Positions 19,220 to 27,257 of a DNA stretch of 64,000 bases are shown here, piece by piece; the stretch's first letter is position 1; the number at the start of each line of letters is the position of its first letter. The DNA is from Rufibacter tibetensis. Its GTDB lineage: Bacteria > Bacteroidota > Bacteroidia > Cytophagales > Hymenobacteraceae. The DNA is taken from the NCBI RefSeq assembly GCF_001310085.1, contig NZ_CP012643.1, positions 2,449,001 to 2,513,000 of the forward strand, written 5' to 3'. The translations under genes were made by a program, and so were the position numbers. The notes beneath the pieces are model-generated. The model made no database searches and had not been told where the DNA came from. It saw only the letters and a list, made by a program, of their open reading frames with translations.

Positions 19220-20314
19220 TCACGGATAGTTATTGGTGATGCTTATGTCTGGGTTATTGGTAGTAGAAGCAGGATCATGCTCCTCTGGCGGCGTGAAGTG
19301 GCTCGGCCTTCTGGCATACCCTGGCCAGGTTCTTTTAATCTTGGAGTTGGTGCCACTTCTTTTCTTTTGTTTGGTAAGGGCATAGGTAGCCAAACCAGCC
19401 AGTGCTACCAACCCAGCGGTGGCCAACACCTTAGGAACGGTATTGTTCACGGTAGGCGGCAACTGTACCACCCCGCTTTCATCAGTGATGGCGGGTTCAG
19501 GCACGTAGCGTCCTTTGTTTGGGATAGCTAATTGATCAAATAAACGAGCCAGTTCATCTAACCCTTGTCTAAGTTCCAAGCCCCGCATAGGCAGACCGTG
19601 TCCGCTTGCCGCAACGGCAGGGTTCAAGTCTGCTAACTTTCTAACTGAGGAACGGGCAGAATCCCAATCTGGCGTGAAATACGCCGGAGGACCGCATACT
19701 TCCTGTTTCTGGGTAAGCACCGCCAAGGCAGATTCTGGTTTGCGGGTCACAAAGGCATCGCCAACCAGAAGCACCCGGTCATGCTCCCTGAAGTAGGAAA
19801 CGTGCCCCGGTGAATGCCCAGGTGTTTCCATCCATTTCCACTCAGGTAGGAAGGGAACAGAACCATCGGTAGGTAGTGTCTCTAATCTGCCTTTAAAGTA
19901 AATAGGCTTCTTAGGATACATGAACGACAGGTACGCCATACCACCTCCGCCAACGCTGGAGTCTGGTGGTGGGTAACTGGACAAACCGGTTAGGTAAGGC
20001 AGCTCCAGCGGGTGCGCATACACCGGCACCTGCCAGATATCAGCCAGGGTTTGCAGAGCGCCTACGTGGTCAAAGTGGCCGTGCGTGAGCAGAATGGCCT
20101 TGGGCGGATTGCCCTTGCCAAACTTGTCTTCGGCGGCTTTTCTGATCCTATCGGCGGAGCCATACAGGCCTGCGTCTATCAACACCCAGGATTTGTCTGG
20201 GTTCTCCACGTAGTACAGGTTCACAAAGACAATTTCCATGCCCATGATCCCCGGTGCTACGGTGAAGGTGGAGTGCTGTTTTTGCCGAAGGGCGTCTGAT
20301 AAATGATCTTGCAT
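19220..20314 (-). CDS. Metallo-beta-lactamase-fold hydrolase with C-terminal membrane helix
   Basis: 364 residues. The zinc motif THGHFDH (His78, His80, Asp82, His83) and the later residues in TPGHSPGHVSYF, VGDAF and SGHG are all present, so the hydrolase site looks intact. After the enzyme domain (about 1-275) comes one hydrophobic helix (about 293-315, VLATAGLVALAGLATYAL) and a basic, Pro/Asn-rich tail. No signal peptide is visible, so the enzyme could be tail-anchored with the domain in the cytoplasm. The substrate is unknown. A small hydrophilic protein gene lies 22 bp upstream in the same operon. Confidence 0.88.
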   Translation of the reverse strand: MQDHLSDALRQKQHSTFTVAPGIMGMEIVFVNLYYVENPDKSWVLIDAGLYGSADRIRKAAEDKFGKGNPPKAILLTHGHFDHVGALQTLADIWQVPVYAHPLELPYLTGLSSYPPPDSSVGGGGMAYLSFMYPKKPIYFKGRLETLPTDGSVPFLPEWKWMETPGHSPGHVSYFREHDRVLLVGDAFVTRKPESALAVLTQKQEVCGPPAYFTPDWDSARSSVRKLADLNPAVAASGHGLPMRGLELRQGLDELARLFDQLAIPNKGRYVPEPAITDESGVVQLPPTVNNTVPKVLATAGLVALAGLATYALTKQKKRSGTNSKIKRTWPGYARRPSHFTPPEEHDPASTTNNPDISITNNYP

Positions 20315-20336
20315 ATACCTATCTGACCAGGTGAGA

Positions 20337-20582
20337 TTAGCTATCCAGACGTCCGAACACGCTTAATTCATCACCGGTATCATGCCGGGAGTTGTCATCA
20401 CCGTCAGTTGATTTTCCACCTTGTCCGCCCTGGCTGTTGCCCGGCTGCTGACCACCTTGCTGGAAGCTGGCATTGCCTTTAGCCTCAGCACCAGGTTCTT
20501 CTGTGGTGTTTTTAAGATCATCTGCAGATTCTTTTCCGTTTGGCAATTTCTCGTCTTCGTTATACTTATTGTCGTTTTCCAT
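20337..20582 (-). CDS. Small disordered hydrophilic protein
   Basis: 81 residues, almost all charged, Gly, Gln, Asn or Ser (FQQGGQQPGNSQGGQGG in the middle). It has no hydrophobic core, so it is probably disordered. It is first in the operon with the MBL-fold hydrolase. Such proteins in soil bacteria are sometimes stress or desiccation related, but nothing here proves that. Confidence 0.6.
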   Translation of the reverse strand: MENDNKYNEDEKLPNGKESADDLKNTTEEPGAEAKGNASFQQGGQQPGNSQGGQGGKSTDGDDNSRHDTGDELSVFGRLDS

Positions 20583-20841
20583 GGTGTAGTATAGTTTAGG
20601 GTGTAAAAACAGGTAAAATCCGGATAAACCGGCTTGTGTTTGTACGAGCAGATAAAAAAGAGGGTGTCTTTCAGGTTACAAAATCTGGAGCCAGGAGTTG
20701 GAAAAGTCAGAATCGGTGCGTAAACTAGTCATAACATTATGCCGAGGTACATGTTATCTGGACGAAGGAGGTTAAAAGACCAGCAACGAATAGAGTCCTG
20801 TGCCGCCGGAATTTTTCTCACCTGTTTATAGTTAATAAGAC

Positions 20842-21102
20842 ATGGTAAACTTGATCTATCCCCCTAACTATATGGCGGTATACGCTAAGTGCATTGACGC
20901 CACTCTTCCTAGTTTTGAGCCCGAAGAATGGGTAAAGGAAGGACATGTATATGTAGTAAAACATTTCACAGAACCGCTTAACCAAGAGGAGGGTATGGCT
21001 GTGACCATTATTGATGAAGAGGGGGAAGAGATTCATCCTTCGCCTTCACACTGGAGCTTCTCCTCAAACAGATTTGAGTTGTTCTCTATTTTCCTGAACT
21101 AA
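20842..21102 (+). CDS. Conserved hypothetical protein
   Basis: 86 residues, soluble and acidic, with motifs EGHVYVVKHFTEPLN and HPSPSHWSFSSNRFELF. The even mix of strands and helices and the terminator just downstream favour this frame over the overlapping one on the other strand. I believe similar proteins occur in Hymenobacteraceae, but the role is unknown. Confidence 0.6.
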   Translation: MVNLIYPPNYMAVYAKCIDATLPSFEPEEWVKEGHVYVVKHFTEPLNQEEGMAVTIIDEEGEEIHPSPSHWSFSSNRFELFSIFLN

Positions 21103-21108
21103 GCTTCC

Positions 21109-21132
21109 AAGGCTCTTTTCCTAAAAGGGCTC
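21109..21132. repeat. Intergenic palindrome family, copy at 21.1 kb
   Basis: AAGGCTCTTTTCCTAAAAGG followed by GCTC: arms GGCTCTTTT and AAAAGGGCTC. It lies between the stop at 21102 and the terminator. Confidence 0.55.
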
Positions 21133-21177
21133 AAAAACGGAAAGGGCTGACCCGGCAGGTCAGCCCTTTCTGTTTTT
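21133..21177. terminator. Bidirectional terminator
   Basis: 20-bp stem with one wobble pair (21133-21152 / 21158-21177) ending in five T. It lies between convergent genes. Confidence 0.88.
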
Positions 21178-21194
21178 ACAGGCAGCAGGGTACG

Positions 21195-24100
21195 TTAGAA
21201 CTGGAACCCGGCCCTTACCAAGAACTGGCTTTGCTCCTCAGAGGCAGCCATGCCCAAAGAGATCACAATCTGATTCAGCGGAGAAAGCCAAACACCACCA
21301 CCGTAGCCGGTGTGCCATTTGTTTGAATCATCATTGTCCATCCATACCCGGCCTACGTCATGAAACCCGAATACCCCCAAAGAGGCAGGGAACAGATAGG
21401 TGGTAAAGCTGAACAGGCGCAAACGAGCCTCTGTGTTGTTGTAAAAGCTGCTTTGGCCGCTAAAGCGGTTTCTGCGGTAGCCGCGCAACATGGTAGGGCC
21501 GTCCAGGAACTGCGCCTGGAAAAATTCAAAGCCATCGCCGAAGGTATGCCCGCCACCAAACCGTGTGGCCAGAGTCAATTTCAATGGAATACGAAGTGTC
21601 TTGTAGATGGCAAACTGAGAATGCACCCGCGCCACATCTGAAGACGTCTGGTTTACGCCTTTCAATAGATCTGCGGCTACTTGCCAGTACACCCCTTTGG
21701 CCGGTAAGGCTGCCAGGTCACGGGAATCTAACACATATTCAAATCTGGCACCGGCGTAAGCTTTGGGTAAATCATAGCCAATAAACTGGTCAGAGCCCTC
21801 CAGCTGGTCTGGCAGGAAGCGGCCCGGGGTTTGCTCTACGTTTACGCTCTGGTAGGCAGGCCCCATGAATATGGTTTCGTACTTGCCTAGTCTTCGGCCG
21901 AGTAACACATTGCCGTAGAGCTGCGCAGAACGGAAACGATAGTAGTCTATGTCAATATCTGGGTTGTACGGCGTTTCATTGCCTAGCCCAAAGAAGTTCT
22001 CTGAATAGCCCGGGCTTTTGAAGTTTACGTTCACCTTTACGTCCAGTCCCATTCTCAACTTTGGAAAATGAGCGGCATAATCAACTAGGAAAGACTGCGT
22101 ATTGAAGGCATAGCTGCCCACCAAACGCTGCATCATGCCATAGGGCTGCTTTTGGAAACCTTGTGTTTTCAGCAAAACACCACCACCCAACAGTAAACCA
22201 TCGTCACGGTTATACTCCACAGAGGCTAGTGGCCCCAGGTAATTGTAAGTAAAGCTCCGGCGGTCATACACGGGCGTGTTGCGCAGGCGGGTAAGGTTTC
22301 TGGATTCAGGCCCTAATTGAAGCTGCGCTCCGCTAGGGTTGTCATAGACATAGGTAAACCTGCGAAGTCCTACCACGCTGGAGCTGTCTGTGATTTTGTC
22401 CTGCCCTTCGCCACCAATGACTCTCACGCGTATGCCCTCTGCCGATTGTCCGCGTACGGTAATGTCGTCAGCGCCTCCCAGGCCATATACCCGTATCTCT
22501 CGGGTTTCATTCGGGATAAAGCGGCGTCTGTACAGTGGGTTTTTAGAGTCCTCGTCTCCTTTTTTGTACATGGTCACCAACGTAGAACCGCCCGGCTCGC
22601 GCAGTACTTCCACCCGTTCGTCCTGGTCGGTGCCTACTACGTCTACCTTGTGGGCCAGGAACTCATAATAGTCTTCGGCATCGCGTTTGATGTAGGCCCG
22701 GCGGGCTTTCAAGGTGTTGGCCAGGCGTGCTCCTGAAACCTGTTGGATTTCTTGCGGCAACTGCCGAACGGCTTTTTCAATGGCTTCATCGGTGAGTCCA
22801 GCCCGAACGGAATCGGCCATGGCTACCCAGTCTTCCCGCTCCAGTTCAGTGAGGAAATACCGGTCAAAGTAACGGTTGTTGAAATTAAAGCCTTTGATGT
22901 CGCGCAGGCTTTCATCAAACCCCTGTACTTTAGGCAGAATCCAGCGCCGGCTGGCAATGTTCGGAATTACGCCCTGGTTCACGAAGAAGGCCTGATCTCG
23001 GTCTCTGGGGATAGGTTTATAGAGTTTGCCTTTGCCGTCTTTCTTGAACTCGGCCCAACGCCACTGGTCATCATGACGGTCCCAGTCAGCAACGAAGAAA
23101 TCCAGGAGGCGGGACCGGAGCACGCTTAGTTGGTCTACCTCATCATTCTGGTCTTCACGTGTATTCTCCAGCACTTTGTCTGTGCCCACCACATTTTTTG
23201 AATTCCCGAAGCTGGCCATGTCAGACATGTCTTCATCAGGCCGTTCCTCAAACATACCTATGGTATTGGCGAAGCCTTTCAGGTATCTTCCAAAGCGAGG
23301 ATCGTCTGGAATGACAAAGTATTTGGGGTTGGTGTGGTAGACGCCCACAGCACCTGCCAGGGCAGGAACAACCAAAGCCCCGTACGGGTGCGAGGCTGAA
23401 ATCTGGTCTTTCACCACATCAGCGGCCAGGGTCTGGCGCAGGATTCTGGGCAGGGCGGCATCTGGGTATTTCTCTACAGAACGCAGCACATATTGGCGGC
23501 CGGTGCTGTCTTCCAGGCGCAAAGAAACGGTTTGGAAGCCTCCTCCGCGTTGCACCACTTTCAGGCCTCCGTTTTGGGTGCCAATATCAAAAACTGGCAA
23601 AGAAACAGGCGTTTGCCATTCCGGTCGGTAGTTTTCACCTAAAAGCCATTCTCTAAAGCCGCTGCCTTTGTAAACCTGGCTGGCGGGCAACGAAGCTTTT
23701 TGCCCGGCAAAGTTCAGGTTCAGCTTTTTCGTTTGGGCTTCTATCTGCTTCTGGGTAGGCTTGCGCGAAATAAGTGCCCGGTGGGCTACCTGGCCTTGGG
23801 CGCTTTGCACATCGGCGGCGGTCCAGATTTCCAACCAGGTTTCTCCGTTAGGGTAGTAGAGTACTTTGGCAAAGCCTGCTGAGGCCTGGGAGAAATGAGA
23901 CACCGGCTCTTTGCCTAGTTTAAGCCTGCCTTTTCCTAAACCAGCGCCCACGTAATGGATGCTGTCCTGGCTGCTGTGCGACAGAGCGGCGGAATTACCT
24001 TCTACGTGCAAAACACCTGCATGCTGGGCATACATTTGCGCTAACTGGCGGTGCATGAGCCGGTGCTCCAGGTTTTTCATTTCAGGGGAAATGCTCAGAG

Positions 24101-24755
24101 CTACCAACAGGTTTTTCTCCTCGTTGTTGCGCAAAACGTCATCCAAGGCCGCCAGTGTTGCGGTGCCACCCGTAGTGGGGCAGCCCCGTTGGTCTTCCTC
24201 GTCCTCTATCCGGCGGTCAGGCAAGAGCCATTGGGTGTCCAGCAGAAGCAGGTGCACGTCATCTGTCAGGGAAACTTCAGAAGGGCCGGGGCAGTGATTT
24301 TCAGGCAGGAACAGTTTTTCGTTCTGCAGGTATTGGGCTATGTAGCGCTCCTGGTTTCTGACTTCCTGTACCAGTTGGCCGTTCGCGTCATGCTCGCCGG
24401 GCATGAGAATAATCTTGCCGTTGTAGCCCTGTAAGTAGTTAAGTTGGGTTTGCAGCCTTGCCTCTTGTTCTTTGCGGTTAGGGGCAGAGATATTGGGTAA
24501 TCTGGCGGGCTGAAAGGGATTGCCTAAAAACACCACGGCGCTCTTCTCGCCGGCCTGTTTCAATTGTTCCTGTAATAATGGTAAAGGGGCGGCAGGATTT
24601 TGGCCAGGAGACCATCTGCCGGTTAGCACCACGGTGTAAGAAGGAGTGGCAGACGGAAGGGCAGGCAGTTGCGCCCAAGAAATTACCGGGGTACAAATCC
24701 AAAAGCAAAGTTGAAGTAGCATTACCCTGGAGGGTAAAATTTCTCTCATGTTCAT
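21195..24755 (-). CDS. Exported fusion: degenerate metallophosphoesterase, kinase-like domain, outer-membrane beta-barrel
   Basis: 1186 residues from the ATG at 24755; an earlier in-frame ATG at 24857 gives a poorer N-terminus. A signal peptide ends near ISWAQ. Residues 40-300 follow the calcineurin-like phosphoesterase pattern, but key residues are lost (FLGNP for GDN, PGEHD for GNHD, and no GHEH). Residues 395-800 form an unnamed domain with GGGFQTVS, VLRSVEK, DWDRHDDQWRW (557-567) and KPIPRDRDQA (580-589). These look like the glycine loop, Lys strand, catalytic loop and metal motif of HipA/PI3K-type kinases. The last 350 residues are a barrel related to bacterial surface antigen (D15/BamA), ending FQF. 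A paralogue of the middle domain is at 27258. Confidence 0.75.
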   Translation of the reverse strand: MNMREILPSRVMLLQLCFWICTPVISWAQLPALPSATPSYTVVLTGRWSPGQNPAAPLPLLQEQLKQAGEKSAVVFLGNPFQPARLPNISAPNRKEQEARLQTQLNYLQGYNGKIILMPGEHDANGQLVQEVRNQERYIAQYLQNEKLFLPENHCPGPSEVSLTDDVHLLLLDTQWLLPDRRIEDEEDQRGCPTTGGTATLAALDDVLRNNEEKNLLVALSISPEMKNLEHRLMHRQLAQMYAQHAGVLHVEGNSAALSHSSQDSIHYVGAGLGKGRLKLGKEPVSHFSQASAGFAKVLYYPNGETWLEIWTAADVQSAQGQVAHRALISRKPTQKQIEAQTKKLNLNFAGQKASLPASQVYKGSGFREWLLGENYRPEWQTPVSLPVFDIGTQNGGLKVVQRGGGFQTVSLRLEDSTGRQYVLRSVEKYPDAALPRILRQTLAADVVKDQISASHPYGALVVPALAGAVGVYHTNPKYFVIPDDPRFGRYLKGFANTIGMFEERPDEDMSDMASFGNSKNVVGTDKVLENTREDQNDEVDQLSVLRSRLLDFFVADWDRHDDQWRWAEFKKDGKGKLYKPIPRDRDQAFFVNQGVIPNIASRRWILPKVQGFDESLRDIKGFNFNNRYFDRYFLTELEREDWVAMADSVRAGLTDEAIEKAVRQLPQEIQQVSGARLANTLKARRAYIKRDAEDYYEFLAHKVDVVGTDQDERVEVLREPGGSTLVTMYKKGDEDSKNPLYRRRFIPNETREIRVYGLGGADDITVRGQSAEGIRVRVIGGEGQDKITDSSSVVGLRRFTYVYDNPSGAQLQLGPESRNLTRLRNTPVYDRRSFTYNYLGPLASVEYNRDDGLLLGGGVLLKTQGFQKQPYGMMQRLVGSYAFNTQSFLVDYAAHFPKLRMGLDVKVNVNFKSPGYSENFFGLGNETPYNPDIDIDYYRFRSAQLYGNVLLGRRLGKYETIFMGPAYQSVNVEQTPGRFLPDQLEGSDQFIGYDLPKAYAGARFEYVLDSRDLAALPAKGVYWQVAADLLKGVNQTSSDVARVHSQFAIYKTLRIPLKLTLATRFGGGHTFGDGFEFFQAQFLDGPTMLRGYRRNRFSGQSSFYNNTEARLRLFSFTTYLFPASLGVFGFHDVGRVWMDNDDSNKWHTGYGGGVWLSPLNQIVISLGMAASEEQSQFLVRAGFQF

Positions 24756-24990
24756 TTTGTTAGTTGCTGGAAGTTCTGTTGCTCCAGGCTTCTTTTGGGA
24801 AAAGAAGGGCCGAAACAGGTAGAACCCTTTGTAAAATCTGGAGAAATCCAGACACATTTGCGCTGTTTACGCAGTTTAGGAAAGTTTGGATTAAAGCGGT
24901 GCTTGTTTCCTGTAGAAAGGCTGCGTTTCAGAAAAACTTAAAGAAATACGGCGGTAAAATGAATGAGCAGCCACTCCGGTTTGTTTTACC

Positions 24991-25560
24991 ATGAGAGAAC
25001 CGTTTTATATGCCCACTGTAGAAAAAGACCTAAAAAAAGCCATTCAGGCTTTGCCCGTCACCCGCAAAGATAGGTTGTTATTCCAGTTACTAGCTACCCA
25101 GCCTGTCTTACAAGATCAGTTAAAGTTTGAGCTGCTGGAAGGCCCCGAAGGTTTGGAGTTGAGAAGAGAAGTCCTACGGGATCAAGTCCAGACCATTGCC
25201 CAGGGTTTCTATTACAATGCCACAGAACTGTTGATCTGCCTTCGGCAGTTATGCCCACCATTAAGTTACCACACCAAAGTAACCGGTGATGTATATGGGG
25301 AGGTGCATTTGCTTTTGGTGCTCCTGAAGGAAGTGTTGCTGCACCAGCAGGAATTGTTGAAAGAACTGAACGGAGGTACTGAAGCATTAGGTCTCTTCCT
25401 GGCTAAACGTGCCGAAGAGGTATTGCAGAAACTTCAGAAGCTGCATGAAGACCTGCATGTTGAATTCTATGATCAGGTAAACGAAGCCCTTCCCAAACTG
25501 CATGCCTCTGCGGCAGGATATTCAGCCAGAAAGTTAGGGATTCCTGTTAGGTGGGAGTAG
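24991..25560 (+). CDS. Conserved hypothetical helical protein
   Basis: 189 residues, almost wholly helical. The N-terminal MPTVEKDLKKAIQALPVTRKDRLL is followed by long leucine-rich helices suited to a helical bundle. It has no signal peptide or membrane span. The ATG at 25009 (MPTVEK) is an alternative start six codons in. I do not recognise the family. It is divergent from the kinase-like fusion gene, with 235 bp between them. Confidence 0.65.
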   Translation: MREPFYMPTVEKDLKKAIQALPVTRKDRLLFQLLATQPVLQDQLKFELLEGPEGLELRREVLRDQVQTIAQGFYYNATELLICLRQLCPPLSYHTKVTGDVYGEVHLLLVLLKEVLLHQQELLKELNGGTEALGLFLAKRAEEVLQKLQKLHEDLHVEFYDQVNEALPKLHASAAGYSARKLGIPVRWE

Positions 25561-25584
25561 GTAAGAATTGCTCCTGAATGGTTA

Positions 25585-25610
25585 GGTGGCTGTTTTAGAG
25601 AAAAGGCTTG
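25585..25610. repeat. Intergenic palindrome family, copy at 25.6 kb
   Basis: GGTGGCTGTTTTAGAG / AAAAGGCTTG: an imperfect copy 25 bp after the stop at 25560. Confidence 0.5.
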
Positions 25611-25659
25611 AAAAGGAGTTGATAAAGTAACGCGGGGCCGTGCAGCAGTAAAGACGTTT

Positions 25660-26142
25660 TTACGCCGCCTCCAACCAATAGCTTTCAGGTGCCCCCGCGT
25701 GTAATGCTTTAACCGTAAAGAGGCATCCCTCCAGATCTTCCTGCAACTGACATGCCCATATCACCAGAACCTGCCAGCCGGCTGACCGCAATTTTTCACG
25801 ATGTTGCGCGTCCCGCTCCTGGTTCCGGTTGAATTTAGCGGACCAGAAAGGCGTGTTGGTTTTCGGCATGACCGGAAGGCAATGCGGACAACGGTGCCAG
25901 AAGCAACCGTGTATGAAAATAGCCAGCTTTCTACCGGGGTAGCAGACGTCGGGCTTGCCCGGAAGTTGTTTCCAGTGCAATCGGTACCCACGCAGTCCGC
26001 CATGCCAAAGAGCCTGACGCAGGAGTAGTTCTGGTTGGGTATGCTTGCTTTTGTTTCCGCGCATGTACCTGCTCACGCGTTCCTGAGCGGTGAGTGGGGC
26101 AGTATCTTTGGAGGTTGAGTATTTTTTCTTCTTATGGGACAT
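25660..26142 (-). CDS. vsr: Very short patch repair endonuclease (Vsr)
   Basis: 160 residues from the ATG at 26142 (MSHKKKKYS); a frame from 26169 would add nine weak residues. Vsr nicks DNA 5' to T:G mismatches that arise when 5-methylcytosine deaminates. The family signature is complete: VSRYMRGNKSKHTQPELLLR, LPGKPDVCYPGRKLAIFIHG, CFWHRCPHC, then NRNQERD and GWQVLVIWACQL. The usual partner, a C5 cytosine methyltransferase, is not in the window, so this copy is an orphan here. Confidence 0.93.
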   Translation of the reverse strand: MSHKKKKYSTSKDTAPLTAQERVSRYMRGNKSKHTQPELLLRQALWHGGLRGYRLHWKQLPGKPDVCYPGRKLAIFIHGCFWHRCPHCLPVMPKTNTPFWSAKFNRNQERDAQHREKLRSAGWQVLVIWACQLQEDLEGCLFTVKALHAGAPESYWLEAA

Positions 26143-26350
26143 GCAGCAGCGTGTGTAAAGAAAACACAATTACCGCTTTGAGAGTGCCGTTTAGACCGGT
26201 TTTCTTTGAATCGGAAGAGGAGGTGGGCTAGTCTTGAGGTTGCTAGGGATGCTGTTCTAAGCCTGTTCTTGTAACAACGGCGGTAAAGCGACTCGGGGAA
26301 ATAGGAAGTAGCTTTGCTAATAAGCCGTAATTTCATCAGGTTACTAAAAA

Positions 26351-26386
26351 ACAAAAGCCCTGCTTAGGTAAAAGCGAGGCTTTTGT
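26351..26386 (-). terminator. Terminator of small membrane protein gene
   Basis: Arms ACAAAAGCCCTGCTT and AAGCGAGGCTTTTGT with a two-base mismatch, just past the stop at 26405 on the minus strand. Confidence 0.75.
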
Positions 26387-26404
26387 CATAAGAAGGTTTT
26401 CTAA

Positions 26405-26674
26405 TTAATGGTGAACTTCTTCTGCATGGTCAAACTGTTGGCTGCTGCCATAAGAAACCAGCACAATAGCACCAATGGCCACTGCTGCTACAGACAATAC
26501 TAATTGTACAGGAGACATTTTCTGTCTAACCTTTAACAACATTCTGCCGGCATCTGAAAGTAATTCTGGCAATACGTCATGGTTGCCTTGGTATACACTT
26601 ACAATAGACTCTACCGTTCTGGCGAAATCTTTGGGCTGTACCACTTGAGGGGAGGTATTTGGTGTTTGTTCCAT
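26405..26674 (-). CDS. Small membrane protein
   Basis: 89 residues. A helical N-terminal part (about 15-52) is followed by one membrane helix (about 55-75, VQLVLSVAAVAIGAIVLVSY) and a short charged tail. No lipobox or known domain. Single gene between two terminators. Function unknown. Confidence 0.65.
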   Translation of the reverse strand: MEQTPNTSPQVVQPKDFARTVESIVSVYQGNHDVLPELLSDAGRMLLKVRQKMSPVQLVLSVAAVAIGAIVLVSYGSSQQFDHAEEVHH

Positions 26675-26711
26675 AGTTGTGTGATGTCTGGATTAAAATC
26701 GGGTTACAAAT

Positions 26712-26750
26712 AAAATCCCGGCCTTGCAGTAGAAGCAGGACCGGGATTTT
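26712..26750 (-). terminator. Terminator of the 26.8 kb gene
   Basis: 10-bp stem AAAATCCCGG / CCGGGATTTT followed by T run on the minus strand. Confidence 0.85.
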
Positions 26751-26790
26751 TATACGCAAATAACTACGCAGGGGTCAAACTTTTTTCAAG

Positions 26791-27063
26791 TTATCCTACT
26801 CTGCCGCCTGCGCTGCGTACCGCCTCGTCTATTTTCTGAATGATTTTGTCTGGGCTGAACATCATACTGGCTGGGAAGGCAACCTGTACATTGTTGATTT
26901 GCAGGGTCTGTGAAGCTTCTTCATAGGCATAGTCTGCGGTTACGCCTTGCTTAGATACGCGGCCGTTGGTGCCAGCCAGGTCAATGCCAGCAGCGTTTAA
27001 TTTTCCCTTCAGGTTGTTGTAAGCTTCTGGAGTAATGCCAGAGTAAGTAGCACTGTTTGCCAT
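26791..27063 (-). CDS. Small conserved hypothetical protein
   Basis: 90 residues from the ATG at 27063 (MANSATYSGITPEAYN); an upstream frame from 27117 adds a poor hydrophobic stretch and is rejected. Soluble, with helix-strand alternation, and resembling small cytosolic proteins of unknown role. It has its own terminator and no clear operon partner. Confidence 0.6.
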   Translation of the reverse strand: MANSATYSGITPEAYNNLKGKLNAAGIDLAGTNGRVSKQGVTADYAYEEASQTLQINNVQVAFPASMMFSPDKIIQKIDEAVRSAGGRVG

Positions 27064-27257
27064 GAGTGTAGAATTAAGAATGTAGTTGAAAAAGATTAAC
27101 GCAAGGGCTAACGGCAAGGTTAAGCCATGCTCATTGAGGTTAAAGATATATGTTTTCCGGCGGTTTTCCGTAAAGAGAATCTAAAAGGAAGGCACCAATC
27201 TGTCTGAACCTTTCGCGCCATTTTGGGGTAAAGCTGAACTCTAGTTAAAATGCGTTC

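Noticed and set aside
20818-21036. 72-residue minus-strand frame opposite the 20.8 kb gene
   Set aside because: The plus-strand frame has more protein-like composition and a terminator in the right place.
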